A DNA stretch of 64,000 nucleotides from CAVQFO01 sp963711725 (GCA_963711725.1 CAVQFO010000043.1:1-64000), one strand, 5' to 3'. Numbered from the stretch's first letter, positions 1-8,743 are shown. Notes: generated by a model from the letters alone, not told the origin. Numbers and translations are program-made.

Positions 1-639
1 GCCTACGTGAAGGCCTTTCCCCAACCGCCGGAGGCGGCCACCGAGGCCCGCCAGCAGATCGCGGATCTGTACAAGCAACAGGGCGATCTGAAGGCCTATC
101 GGTCGTGGCTGCAGCGATTGATCGACGCGGAGGGACGCGCCGGCAAGGCCAGCACCGAGCGCATGCACTACCTGGCCGCCAACGCCAGCATGGTGCTTGC
201 CGAAGACGCGCGCCGACGGTATGAAGCCGTGACTCTGGTGGAGCCGCTGCGCAAAAACCTGCGTGCCAAGAAGAATGATCTGGAAGCCGCGCTGGCGGCC
301 TACACCCGCGCGGCGGACTACGGCGTGGCCGACGTGGCCACCGCCGCCACCTTCCATATCGCCGATCTGTACTACGACTTCAGTCGCTCGCTGCTCAAAT
401 CCCAGCGCCCCGGAAACCTCCACGGCGAGGAGCTTGAACAGTACAATTTGATGCTGGAAGACCAGGCATTCCCCTTCGAGGAGAAGGCCATCAAGATCCA
501 CGAGGTCAACATTCACCGGGTGCCCGACGGCTACTACGACCAGTGGATCAAGCGCAGTTTCAAGGAACTGGCCAAGCTGGTTCCCGCCCGGTACGCCAAA
601 AAGGAGAGGAGCGATGGCCCCGTCAGCTCGCTGGACTAG
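1..639 (+). CDS. TPR-rich protein, 3' part (5' end outside window)
   Basis: The reading frame is open from base 1, so the start lies upstream and about 212 C-terminal residues are visible. The sequence is alpha-helical with degenerate tetratricopeptide-like repeats (for example IADLYKQQGDLKAYRSWLQ near residue 20 and AALAAYTRAADYGVADVATAA near residue 100). No catalytic motif is seen. It overlaps the following TPR lipoprotein gene by 26 nt and leads an operon encoding TolQ/TolR/TonB-like proteins, so a scaffold role in an envelope complex is inferred. In myxobacteria, large TPR proteins accompany the Agl/Glt motor. Confidence 0.75.
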   Translation, partial: AYVKAFPQPPEAATEARQQIADLYKQQGDLKAYRSWLQRLIDAEGRAGKASTERMHYLAANASMVLAEDARRRYEAVTLVEPLRKNLRAKKNDLEAALAAYTRAADYGVADVATAATFHIADLYYDFSRSLLKSQRPGNLHGEELEQYNLMLEDQAFPFEEKAIKIHEVNIHRVPDGYYDQWIKRSFKELAKLVPARYAKKERSDGPVSSLD

Positions 640-1222
640 AGCGCTTGCCGGTACGGCGGTCCTCGTTGTGCTGCTGGCGGGCTGCAGCACCGTGGGCACA
701 CCGGAGAAGACCGATAAAGCCAAGGCCGACCATGCGGCCAAGATCGATCCGGCTGTTCGCGACGCGTTCCAGGACGGCTTGACGCGTCTCAAGGCCGAAG
801 ACTACAAGGCGGCCATCGCGGATTTCGAAAGGGTCGCGAAGGCACGGCCCAAAGACGCCTCGCCGCTGCTCAACCTGGCTCTGGCTCAGCGGGAAAGCGG
901 CGATCTTGCCGCCGCGGAACAGACGCTGATCCGGGCCGCGCAGGTGGCACCCGACGAAGCCCGTATCCACAACGAGCTGGGCATCACCTATCGGTTGGAC
1001 GGCAAGTTCAAGCAGGCCCGGGAGGCGTACGAAGCGGCCCTGAAGCTCAAACCGGACTATGCCCGGGCCCATCTCAATCTGGGCGTACTGTGTGATCTGT
1101 ATCTCCAACAGCTGGACTGTGCATTGGCACACTACAAGCAGTTCCAGGCCCTGACGCCCGCGGAAGACAAACAGGTGAACCTATGGATCGTCGATCTCGG
1201 TCGTCGCGTCGGCGGCAAGTGA
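614..1222 (+). CDS. TPR-repeat lipoprotein
   Basis: A 202-residue protein. The N-terminus is a lipoprotein signal with an LLAGC lipobox around residue 23, so the mature protein should be lipidated on Cys. The rest is three to four tetratricopeptide repeats (for example YKAAIADFERVAKARPKDAS and KQAREAYEAALKLKPDYARA), giving a helical protein-binding superhelix. An AAGGAG Shine-Dalgarno lies 9 nt before the ATG at 614, supporting this start inside the end of the previous gene. It resembles PilF/Pal-type TPR lipoproteins in plan only. It is probably the outer-membrane-anchored part of the energised complex encoded downstream. Confidence 0.8.
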   Translation: MAPSARWTRALAGTAVLVVLLAGCSTVGTPEKTDKAKADHAAKIDPAVRDAFQDGLTRLKAEDYKAAIADFERVAKARPKDASPLLNLALAQRESGDLAAAEQTLIRAAQVAPDEARIHNELGITYRLDGKFKQAREAYEAALKLKPDYARAHLNLGVLCDLYLQQLDCALAHYKQFQALTPAEDKQVNLWIVDLGRRVGGK

Positions 1223-1515
1223 CGCGGCTGTCCCTGGCGGGTGCGCTGCTGCTGACGTGCATACCACTGCTGGCCGGCGCCGCCAACGCGCCCAAGAAGA
1301 GCGACCGGGCCCGGCGCCTGGAAGGCATGGCCGTCATTGGCAACCAGGAGCTGCCGAAGTCGCTGTATATCGTGCCCTGGAAACAGGCACACATGGCGGG
1401 CGGGTTTCCGCCCCCTGCTCCGGCGCTGGAGGCCGATCCGGTCACGGCGGTGGATCCGCCAATGTTCCGCCGGCAACTGCAGTTCTACGACGCCGCCCAG
1501 AGCGGCCACAACTGA
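1183..1515 (+). CDS. Small exported protein of unknown function
   Basis: A 110-residue protein whose ATG lies 40 nt inside the end of the TPR lipoprotein gene, preceded by AGGTGA. An Arg-rich n-region, a hydrophobic core (LAGALLLTCIPLLAGA) and an AxA-like site near residue 34 predict Sec export. The mature part is about 75 residues, Pro-rich in the middle, without cysteines or a recognised domain. I do not recognise the family. Its position between the TPR lipoprotein and the TolQ-like gene suggests a periplasmic accessory subunit of that complex. Confidence 0.65.
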   Translation: MDRRSRSSRRRQVTRLSLAGALLLTCIPLLAGAANAPKKSDRARRLEGMAVIGNQELPKSLYIVPWKQAHMAGGFPPPAPALEADPVTAVDPPMFRRQLQFYDAAQSGHN

Positions 1516-1552
1516 GTCACTATTCGAACAATCGCGTTCAGGGGAAAAGAAG

Positions 1553-2206
1553 ATGGATTTCTATAACGGAATCGTGGGGTTCTTTCAGTCGGGTGGCGCA
1601 TTCATGTACCCCATCCTATTCGTGCTGGCGTTGGGGGCGGCCATCGCAGTCGAGCGGTATGTGTACCTGAGCATCGCCAAGACCAGCAATCGGCGTGTAT
1701 GGAACCAGGTGATGCCGATGCTGCAGGCCGGGAAATTCCGAGACGCCATGACCGCCGTGGGCAAGTCCCGCTCGGCGATCGGCAAGATCCTCGGCTATGG
1801 CCTGGCCCGGATGTCCACGGCCCGCCGCCGGGACGAGCTGGAGTTGGCCATGGAGGAAGGCCTGATGGAAGTGATCCCCCGTTTGGAGAAACGCACCCAC
1901 TACCTGGCCACCTTCGCCAACCTGGCCACGCTGCTGGGCCTGCTGGGCACCATCATCGGCCTGATTCAGGCCTTCACGGCGGTCTCCAACGCCAATCCCG
2001 CGGAGAAGGCGGACCTGCTTTCCGCCAGTATCTCGGTGGCCATGAACACCACCGCCTTCGGGCTGATGGTGGGCATTCCCCTGCTGCTGGTGCACACCGT
2101 TCTGCAGACAAAGGCCACCGAAGTCATCGATAGCCTGGAGATGGCCTCCGTGCGGCTGGTGAACATCATCTCCGAGCGCTCCTCCCGCAAGGAAGAGGCC
2201 GCCTGA
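1553..2206 (+). CDS. MotA/TolQ/ExbB proton channel family protein
   Basis: A 217-residue inner-membrane protein. The chosen ATG at 1553 follows a GGGGAAAAGA Shine-Dalgarno; the frame is open further upstream but without TolQ-like sequence. It has the usual three membrane segments: one near residues 14-34, then LATLLGLLGTIIGLIQAF near 125-142 and TTAFGLMVGIPLLLVHTVL near 163-181, with a cytoplasmic loop after the first. In TolQ/ExbB/MotA systems these helices form the pentameric stator around two TolR/ExbD helices. The stop codon overlaps the next start (TGATG), so translation with the first ExbD is probably coupled. Confidence 0.88.
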   Translation: MDFYNGIVGFFQSGGAFMYPILFVLALGAAIAVERYVYLSIAKTSNRRVWNQVMPMLQAGKFRDAMTAVGKSRSAIGKILGYGLARMSTARRRDELELAMEEGLMEVIPRLEKRTHYLATFANLATLLGLLGTIIGLIQAFTAVSNANPAEKADLLSASISVAMNTTAFGLMVGIPLLLVHTVLQTKATEVIDSLEMASVRLVNIISERSSRKEEAA

Positions 2207-2706
2207 TGCGATCCCGCATCCGCCACAGCCGCCACAAGGAGGTCACCGAGTTGAACGTGACCGCCTTCATGAACCTGATGGTGGTGCTGGTCCCGTTCCT
2301 GCTGGTGATGGCGGTGTTCTCGCGGATGACCATCCTGGAGCTGAGCCTGCCCACCAACGCCAACGGTGCCAATCAGCCCCAGCCGGCCCACCTGGACCTG
2401 GAGGTCATCGTCCGCAAGGACAGCGTGGATATCGGCGCCCGCGGGCAGGGAGTGATCAACCACATTCCCGATACCGACAAGGGCCACGATCTGGCGGCGG
2501 TCTCCAAGGCGCTTCGGAAATTCAAGGACAAGTTCCCCGACAAGACCGACGCCACCGTCCTGCTGGAACCCCAGATCCCCTACCAGCAGGTGGTTTCCGT
2601 CATGGACACCGTGCGCATGGCGCGGGTGGAGGACAACGGCGAGGCCCGCAAGCGGGAACTGTTCCCGGACATCTCCATCGGCGACGCTCCGGTGAAAACC
2701 AAATAG
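2206..2706 (+). CDS. ExbD/TolR family protein, first copy (channel Asp replaced by Asn)
   Basis: A 166-residue protein with a short basic cytoplasmic N-terminus, one membrane helix (about 19-40) and a periplasmic domain, the TolR/ExbD plan. The helix reads TAFMNLMVVLVPFLLVMAV. Asn23 falls where E. coli TolR Asp23 and ExbD Asp25 lie, so the usual proton-carrying acid is missing in this copy. The gene follows tolQ with a 1-nt overlap and is followed 16 nt later by a second ExbD gene that keeps the Asp. I infer a TolR-TolR heterodimer. Confidence 0.87.
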   Translation: MRSRIRHSRHKEVTELNVTAFMNLMVVLVPFLLVMAVFSRMTILELSLPTNANGANQPQPAHLDLEVIVRKDSVDIGARGQGVINHIPDTDKGHDLAAVSKALRKFKDKFPDKTDATVLLEPQIPYQQVVSVMDTVRMARVEDNGEARKRELFPDISIGDAPVKTK

Positions 2707-2722
2707 CGCGGAAAACAGAATC

Positions 2723-3235
2723 ATGAAGAAATCCCGTCGCGCAAGACGCATGGAACGACATCATCGACGGGCCCGCCGCACAGCGGGCCTGCACCTGATC
2801 TCGCTGATGGACATCTTCACCATCCTGGTGTTCTTCCTGCTGGTGAATTCCTCGGACGTGCAGGACGTGCCCAACCGTAAAGCCATCGAGCTGCCCACGT
2901 CCATCGCCGACCAGAAGCCCCGGGAGACCCTGGTGGTCATGGTCACCGGCCGTGACATCATCGTCCAGGGACACTCCGTGGCATCGGTCGCCGAGGTGGA
3001 AAAGAACAAGGCATTGGTCATTGAACCGCTGCGTCAGGCCCTGCTTGAACAGGCGGGCAACCGCCTGACCCATCGGCCCAAGGCGGGACAGGACCAGGGC
3101 GAAGTCACGATCATGGGCGACAAGTCGATCCCCTACGACCTGCTGAAGCGCGTCATGGCCACGTGCACCAAGGCGGGCTTCGGCCAAGTGTCCCTGGCCG
3201 TTCTGGAGAAATCGCTCAAGGGGGAGAAATCGTGA
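2723..3235 (+). CDS. ExbD/TolR family protein, second copy
   Basis: A 170-residue protein with a very basic N-terminus (about 20 residues of Arg/Lys/His), one membrane helix (LHLISLMDIFTILVFFLLV, about 23-41) and a periplasmic domain. Asp30 in the helix matches the conserved channel aspartate of TolR/ExbD, so this copy should carry the proton-dependent step. The stop overlaps the GTG start of the TonB-like gene (GTGA), implying coupled translation. Two TolR genes beside one TolQ gene is the arrangement of AglR-AglQ-AglS in Myxococcus. Confidence 0.87.
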   Translation: MKKSRRARRMERHHRRARRTAGLHLISLMDIFTILVFFLLVNSSDVQDVPNRKAIELPTSIADQKPRETLVVMVTGRDIIVQGHSVASVAEVEKNKALVIEPLRQALLEQAGNRLTHRPKAGQDQGEVTIMGDKSIPYDLLKRVMATCTKAGFGQVSLAVLEKSLKGEKS

Positions 3236-4206
3236 GCACCGCGTACTACCAGACGCCCATCCTCCCCTGGAGCCCGATGGGCGACGACGAGCGCCGGTTC
3301 CGGCGCATTCTTCTCTCGGTGCTCGCCATCTCCGTGCTGGCAGGGCTGATCATTCCGTTCCTCCCGGTGAGCAAGCGGGAAAGAACCACCACCCCAGTGC
3401 CGCCTCGGATCGCCAGGCTGGTCATCGAGAGGGAAAAGCGCCCACCGCCTCCACCGCCACCCAAACAGCCGGAACCGGCGGCGGAGAAGCCCAAGCCCAA
3501 ACCCGAGCCCAAACCGGAGGTCAAGCAGCCACCCAAACCGAAACCCGAGGCCAAACCGAAGCCCGAGCCCAAGGCAGCACCCAAACCCTCCGTGGCCAAG
3601 GCCCGGGAGAAGGCTAGCAAATCCGGTGTATTGGCATTCACGGACGAGCTGGCTGATCTGCGGGACAAGCCGGTAGCGGAGCAACTGGAGTCCCACGGGT
3701 CCTTGAGCAAGGGTGGCAAGCAGGCGTCCCACAGCGATCGGGCCATCATCACCTCCAACGTGGGCAGCGGCAGCCGGGGCATCAACACCAGTTCATTGAG
3801 CCGGGACACCGGCGGCGGTGGCGCCCTGGCCTCCCGCCAAACCAGCAAGGTCAGCAGCGCCGAAGCCGAAGCAGGCGCCGCCCATTCCCGCGCCGAAAAC
3901 AATGCCAAGCGTCAGGCCACGCGCAGCGACGAGGAAATCACACTGGTTTTCGACCGTAGCAAGAGCGCCTTTAACCGGCTTTACCGCCGGGCGCTACGGC
4001 GCAATCCCACGCTCCAGGGCACGGTGGTGGTGAAACTGACGATCGCACCCTCCGGCGAGGTGACCGCGGCCAAGGTGATCTCCAGTCAGCTCAATGACGA
4101 CGACCTGGAGCACAAGATCGAGCTGCGCGTGCTCAGCCTCAGATTCGCGGCCAAGAACGTGAAATCGACCACGGTGGAATATCCTATCGACTTCTTCCCG
4201 TCATGA
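3232..4206 (+). CDS. TonB-like energy transducer with AgmX/PglI-type C-terminal domain
   Basis: A 324-residue protein starting at GTG 3232, which overlaps the upstream stop. It has an N-terminal membrane helix near residues 24-45. A long Pro/Lys/Glu-rich rod (about 65-125, many KPKPEPKP-type repeats) would span the periplasm. A Ser/Gly-rich linker follows, then a C-terminal domain from about residue 235 (FDRSKSAFNRLYRRAL, GTVVVKLTIAPSGEVTAAKV) typical of AgmX/PglI and TonB-family C-terminal domains. It probably transmits TolQ/TolR motor force to an outer-membrane or surface partner. The last bases overlap the end of the convergent oxidoreductase gene. Confidence 0.83.
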   Translation: MSTAYYQTPILPWSPMGDDERRFRRILLSVLAISVLAGLIIPFLPVSKRERTTTPVPPRIARLVIEREKRPPPPPPPKQPEPAAEKPKPKPEPKPEVKQPPKPKPEAKPKPEPKAAPKPSVAKAREKASKSGVLAFTDELADLRDKPVAEQLESHGSLSKGGKQASHSDRAIITSNVGSGSRGINTSSLSRDTGGGGALASRQTSKVSSAEAEAGAAHSRAENNAKRQATRSDEEITLVFDRSKSAFNRLYRRALRRNPTLQGTVVVKLTIAPSGEVTAAKVISSQLNDDDLEHKIELRVLSLRFAAKNVKSTTVEYPIDFFPS

Positions 4207-5234
4207 GGCCGGGACGGCGCTGCCAGCCGTCAGACCATCCTCCAGCACCACTTTCCCTCGCGGGTGTTGGTGCTCCAGGTAGTCCAGGGCGCGGACGGCG
4301 TCGGACAATGGGAACACACGATCCACGTGAGGCCGGATCTGCCCTCCTTCCACCAGCCGGGCGATTTCCCGCAGCTGGCCGCCGTTCGGGCGCATGAACA
4401 GATAGCGGTACTCCACGCCGGCGCCTGGCGGCCGCCCGGGCGTTCTTGCGGTTCATCAGGGCCAGCGCCAATCGCAACAACGGGTTGATGCCCAGTTCCC
4501 GGGCCGTTCGGGGGTCGGGCAGATCGGCAATGCTGACCATGCGTCCGCCCGGCCTCATGACGCCGTAGGATTTCCGCCGGGTTTCTCCGCCCACCGTGTC
4601 GAACACGACATCCACATCCGACAGCAGTTGGGAGAAATCCTGCCGGTGGTAGTCGATCACCGTCTCCGCGCCCAGCTCCCGCAGCCACTCCGCCGGCATC
4701 GCCGCCGGCGGTGGTGGCGATACGGGCGCCCAGGTAATGGGCTAGCTGAATGGCGAAGGTGCCCACGCCGCCGGAGCCACCGTGGATCAGGACCTGTTCG
4801 CGGGGTTTGAGTTGGGCCAATTCCACCAACGCCTGCCAGCACGTGAGGCCCACCAGCGGCAAGGAAGCCGCTTCCTCGAAACTGCAATTCGCGGGTTTGG
4901 GCGCAACCAGGCGGTGATCCACAGCCACCTGCTGGGCGAAGGTTCCCAGCCGCTCCTTGGCCACCCGCGTGAACACCGCATCGCCCGGGGCCACGCCCAC
5001 CACGCCGCTGCCCACGGCGGCCACCACACCGGCGCACTCGTTGCCCAGCACCACCGGAAGGCGGAGTCGGACCAAGGGTTTGAGCATTCCCCGAACCGTC
5101 TTGTAGTCGATGGGATTGATCCCGGCGGCGTGCACGTCAATCAGAACGTCTTCCGGCCCCATATGGGGATTGGGCACGTCCGCGTAGGCGACGCGGTCGT
5201 TGCTGCCGTAGCCGCGCATCAAAAGGGCTTTCAT
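4201..5234 (-). CDS. Zinc-independent MDR oxidoreductase (quinone-oxidoreductase-like), two frameshifts
   Basis: The product belongs to the medium-chain dehydrogenase/reductase superfamily. It starts MKALLMRGYG, has the GNECAGVVAAVG segment, the dinucleotide-binding motif HGGSGGVGTFAIQLA, and the late motifs VFDTVGGE and RVFPLSDAVRALDYLEHQH. No structural zinc cysteines are seen, as in quinone-oxidoreductase-like members. The protein is spread over three frames. Removing one C from GCCGGC near 4692-4697 and one from GCCGGC near 4417-4422 restores a continuous protein of about 343 residues. Either the gene is broken or, more likely, the sequence has two one-base errors. The substrate is unknown. 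Confidence 0.75.
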
Positions 5235-5321
5235 TGCGAGGTTCCCCCGGTAAAGCTTAGCCTGGCAGTGGTCGGTGAAGGCCGGGCGGTGTTGCCCCGG
5301 CAGGCGCAAACGGGCCGCACC

Positions 5322-5810
5322 TCAGTGCCGCGGGTTGTCCTGAAACACCAACTCGGCGTTACCGCGGTCGACTTCTTCCCAGGATTGCACATCGAAGTCC
5401 AGGCACACCACGCCCGCCGGACGCAGATGTTCCACTTCGCCGCCCGTGAAATAGTCGCCCAGCTCCGAAAACGCCGGATTGTGGCCCACCAGCAACACCT
5501 GCTCGTGGTCATCGCTCAAACGACGGACCAGGTCCAGCAACTCCTGGGTAGTGGCATCATAGACACCTTGTTCGCGGGAAATGTCGCGCTCGGGATAATG
5601 CAGAACGCGGCTGACCAGAATCGCCGTCCGCAGCGCCCGCTCCGCTCCGCTGCTCACCATCAGATCCGGCCGGATGCCCCGGTCGCGCAGGCGTTCGCCC
5701 ATCACCGGAGCGTCGTGCTCGCCGCGCCGGGTCAGGGGGCGGTCGAAATCGGCCAGATCGGGGTTATCCCATCCGGCCTTGGCGTGGCGCATCAAAATCA
5801 GTCTTTTCAT
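5322..5810 (-). CDS. sixA: Phosphohistidine phosphatase SixA-like (histidine phosphatase family)
   Basis: A 162-residue protein beginning MKRLILMRHAKAGW, with the RHxK-type motif of SixA around His9 and a second catalytic His in LLVGHNPAFSELGDYF. SixA removes phosphate from histidine in phosphorelay or phosphotransfer proteins. The length matches the family (about 160). I chose the MKR start over an upstream in-frame ATG because it gives the conserved N-terminus. The gene lies between the oxidoreductase and a nucleoside-recognition membrane protein on the same strand. Confidence 0.85.
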   Translation of the reverse strand: MKRLILMRHAKAGWDNPDLADFDRPLTRRGEHDAPVMGERLRDRGIRPDLMVSSGAERALRTAILVSRVLHYPERDISREQGVYDATTQELLDLVRRLSDDHEQVLLVGHNPAFSELGDYFTGGEVEHLRPAGVVCLDFDVQSWEEVDRGNAELVFQDNPRH

Positions 5811-5914
5811 GGGCAATCCCTTTTCCACGGGCCCGTTCGGGCCGGGACATTCACATCAATTGGCGCGCCGGGCCGGGAACTCAACCGGCACTCTCCCCCG
5901 CCAGGCGGCGGGTC

Positions 5915-7217
5915 TCACCGGAACAGCACCAGGCAGGCCACAACCGCGCCCACGATCCCGGCCAGATCCGCGGTCAGTGCCGCCGCGAGGGCGTGCCGCA
6001 TGCGCCGAATCTGCACCGCGCCAAAATAGACCGCCAGAACATAGAAGGTGGTTTCCGTGGAGCCCTGCAGAGTGGAAACGAGATAGCCGGTATAGCTGTC
6101 GGGTCCGATGGCCGGATCGTGAATGACCGACGCCAGGATGCCGTAGGCTCCGGAGCCGGACAACGGCCTCAGCAAGGCCATGGGCAGCGCCTCGGCGGGC
6201 AGCCCCAGGCGGCTGGTCCACGGGCCGATGGCATGGACCAGGGTCTCCAGGGCGCCGCTGGCGCGAAACATGGCCACGGCCACCAGGATCGCCACCAGGT
6301 AGGGGATGATCTTGATCGCCACCTGAAAGCCCTCGCGCGCACCTTCCACGAATACCTCGTAAATGCGCACTCGCCGCGCCACGCCGAAGGTCAGAAAACC
6401 GATCATCAGGCCCGGGATGATCCACGGAGAGATCACGCGGCCGTAGAACACCGTCAGGGGCACCAGCCCGACCAGCGCCAGTAAGGCCAAGGCGCTGACC
6501 CACCCCGGGTATGCGCCCTGGTCTTCGTGCGTCTGGGCGGCCGACGCCGTCGTGTCCTGCGCGCCGGAACGCGCCGGGGCTCTCGGAATCATTGAATGCG
6601 GCGGCGCGGTGAAACGGCGAAAAGCGCCGATAGCTCTTGGCCGCGATAACGGCCACCACCGTCGCGCAGATGGTCGCGAAGAGTGTACTGGGCAGGATGG
6701 CGGCAGGATGCGCCGAGCCCGCCGCCGCACGTAGCGCAATGACGCCGGTGGGCAGCAGGGTGACGCTGGAGGTATTGATGGCGAGGAAAAGCACCATCGG
6801 ATCCGTCGCCACGCCGGGCTTGGTGTTCAGCGTATCCAGCTCCTGCATGGCGCGGATACCGAACGGCGTGGCCGCATTGCCCAGGCCCAGCGCATTGGCG
6901 GAGAGATTGAGGATCATGGCCCCCATGGCCGGATGATCCGGCGGCACCTCCGGAAACAGGCGCACCATCACGGGCCTGATCAGCCGCGCGATGATCGTGA
7001 GCAGCCCCCCGGCCTCGGCCACCTTCATCAGGCCGAGAAACAAAGTCATCACGCCGATCAGCCCAATGGCCAGCTCGACGGCGCCGCCCGCGGATTCGAC
7101 CATGGCCTTGGTCAGGACCTGCATGGCGCCGCCGGCATCGGCGGGCACGCCAAAGAGCTGTCCCCACGCGGCGAACCCGAAGGCGATCATCACAATTGCA
7201 TAGAAAACGGCGTTCAC
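5915..7217 (-). CDS. Nucleoside recognition / SpmA-SpmB fusion membrane protein (one frameshift)
   Basis: A polytopic membrane protein of about 433 residues. The N-terminal half resembles SpmA (GLMKVAEAGGLLTIIARLI, NALGLGNAATPFGIRAMQEL) and the C-terminal half SpmB (IKIIPYLVAILVAVAMFRAS, PLSGSGAYGILASVI, STETTFYVLAVYFGAVQI). The two halves are in different frames. One extra C in the CCCCGG run near 6571-6580 would explain the shift. The start is GTG at 7217. In sporulating bacteria the homologues are spore-maturation proteins; in Gram-negatives the fused form is an uncharacterised nucleoside-recognition (gate-domain) protein. Confidence 0.78.
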
Positions 7218-7269
7218 TAGGCGCTCTCGTTGTTGTCATACACCAGGGCCAGATTGGCCCCGGTCGGTT

Positions 7270-7734
7270 TCAGCCGTTGCCCGCACCCTGTGCCCGGAGC
7301 TTGGCGGCGATAAAATCCTGGTGAGACACGTGAATGAGTTCCGAGACCTTTCGGACCAGGTATTCCTCGTGCTTGTCCAACACACCGTCGGCGAAGGCCA
7401 CTCGCCACAAGGTCTCGATCAACTGAACCTTCTCCGGGGCCGTGAATTGATCGTTGATCAGCGCCGTGAAGCGATAATAGGACGTCGTCTCCTGGGCCGT
7501 CTCCCTGGCCAGCTCCATCAGCGCTTCGGTCTCCTCCTCGCGGAGGTCGAAACGCGCCGTCAGCGCGTGGCGAATGGTTTCCTGCTCCACCGACTCTCCG
7601 GCCGGGTCCATTCGCGACATTTCCGCCAGCAGGACGGCGGTGGCCAGTTGCAGGCGATGGGCGTGATCGGCCTCCGATTCCGCCCCACTCGCCGAAATAT
7701 GCTTTTCCAGGAAATCCTTGATGGCGCCTAGCAT
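7270..7734 (-). CDS. TerB-like (tellurite resistance TerB family) protein
   Basis: A 154-residue helical protein. It starts at MLGAIKDFLEKHI; the open frame continues upstream but without conserved sequence. It matches the TerB/DjlA-N-type fold through features such as LQLATAVLLAEMSRMD, FDLREEETEALMELA and LIETLWRVAFADGVLDKHEE, with acidic residues at the positions used for metal binding in this fold. No other ter genes are present, so tellurite resistance should not be assumed. It is next to the RMD1/DUF155 gene on the same strand. Confidence 0.78.
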   Translation of the reverse strand: MLGAIKDFLEKHISASGAESEADHAHRLQLATAVLLAEMSRMDPAGESVEQETIRHALTARFDLREEETEALMELARETAQETTSYYRFTALINDQFTAPEKVQLIETLWRVAFADGVLDKHEEYLVRKVSELIHVSHQDFIAAKLRAQGAGNG

Positions 7735-7841
7735 CGCTGCTCCTCTTGGCCGCTCGGAACGATCGCTGTCGGTAAGGACTGTGACCATATCAAAACCGGA
7801 ACGTTGCGACCTCATTCCAGGGGCGTTTGGTCGAGGCAGAC

Positions 7842-8663
7842 CTATTTCAGGAACAGTTCATACATAAACAACAGAATTTCAATCACGATCAAGACGACGA
7901 TGTACCACTCCACGCGCAGCGACTGGCGATTCTGGAGCAAATCGAGAAAAGTGCCGGTGGTGTCCGAAATCAGCTCCACCTTGCGGGAAAGCGCCAAGTC
8001 CCGCTCGTGTAACTCGAACTCGGCGCTCAAGTGCTCGTAGAGCCGATCCAACTGCGGTGCGTCCCAAGTGATCTCCGGTTTCTCGGTCACCTCCGCGCGC
8101 CCCACCGTGCGGGTCTGAGCCAGAAGCACCTCGCCCAGTTGGCGGCGCAACTCCCGGCCGCTGGCGCGCCCGTGCCGCCCGGAGCGCAGACGCTCGGCCA
8201 AGGGCTCCAGTTGATCGAAAGCACGGCCGAGCCGAGCCTCGTAGTGGCCGAGAACGGCGCTCTTGGCCAGTACGTGGGCCACCACTTGGAGGCGATCCAC
8301 GGTGGGCGCCTGGAGACTGATCTCTCCCGTGGCCGTAATCCGCTCCTCCCGAGCCGGATCGATCAGCAAGGTCGCCTCCTCCAATGCCGGCTTTTCGAAC
8401 CGCCCGGTGACATTCACCGACAGCGAATCCAGAAAAGCGATCTCCTCTTCGCCGGTCACCTCGACCAGCACTAGCGCGCCGTATCGAAACAGGATACCGA
8501 AGCCGTGCTTCCCCACCCGCACGGTGGTCGGCGCCACCGCCAGGGCATCCCGCCAACGCGGCGCCCGGATATCGATCCGCTCGCCCACCATCCAGGCGCG
8601 GGCGCTCATCCGGCTCTGGAGTCGAACGCCCGGTTTATCGGTTTCACTCACGCCACGCGTCAT
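7842..8663 (-). CDS. RMD1/YIF1 (DUF155) family membrane protein
   Basis: A 273-residue protein of the RMD1/DUF155 family. Typical segments are GKHGFGILFRYGALVLVEV and VAHVLAKSAVLGHYEARLG, followed by a coiled helical region and a single C-terminal membrane anchor (VEWYIVVLIVIEILLFMYEL). Eukaryotic members (RMND1, Rmd1) are mitochondrial and RMND1 supports mitochondrial translation; bacterial function is not established. The ATG at 8663 has a GGGAG Shine-Dalgarno 8 nt upstream and is preferred to the in-frame GTG at 8672. Probably tail-anchored in the inner membrane. Confidence 0.82.
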   Translation of the reverse strand: MTRGVSETDKPGVRLQSRMSARAWMVGERIDIRAPRWRDALAVAPTTVRVGKHGFGILFRYGALVLVEVTGEEEIAFLDSLSVNVTGRFEKPALEEATLLIDPAREERITATGEISLQAPTVDRLQVVAHVLAKSAVLGHYEARLGRAFDQLEPLAERLRSGRHGRASGRELRRQLGEVLLAQTRTVGRAEVTEKPEITWDAPQLDRLYEHLSAEFELHERDLALSRKVELISDTTGTFLDLLQNRQSLRVEWYIVVLIVIEILLFMYELFLK

Positions 8664-8743
8664 CCCAACCACTCCCGACCCAAGACATCCGGTAACATTG
8701 GGGGCGCGGCAACAAACAAAAGGTCGGCCGAATCGGGACTCTC

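Noticed and set aside
7270..7734. Tellurite resistance locus
   Set aside because: Only a lone TerB-fold gene is present; no terC, terD, terZ or other ter genes, so the phenotype cannot be inferred.
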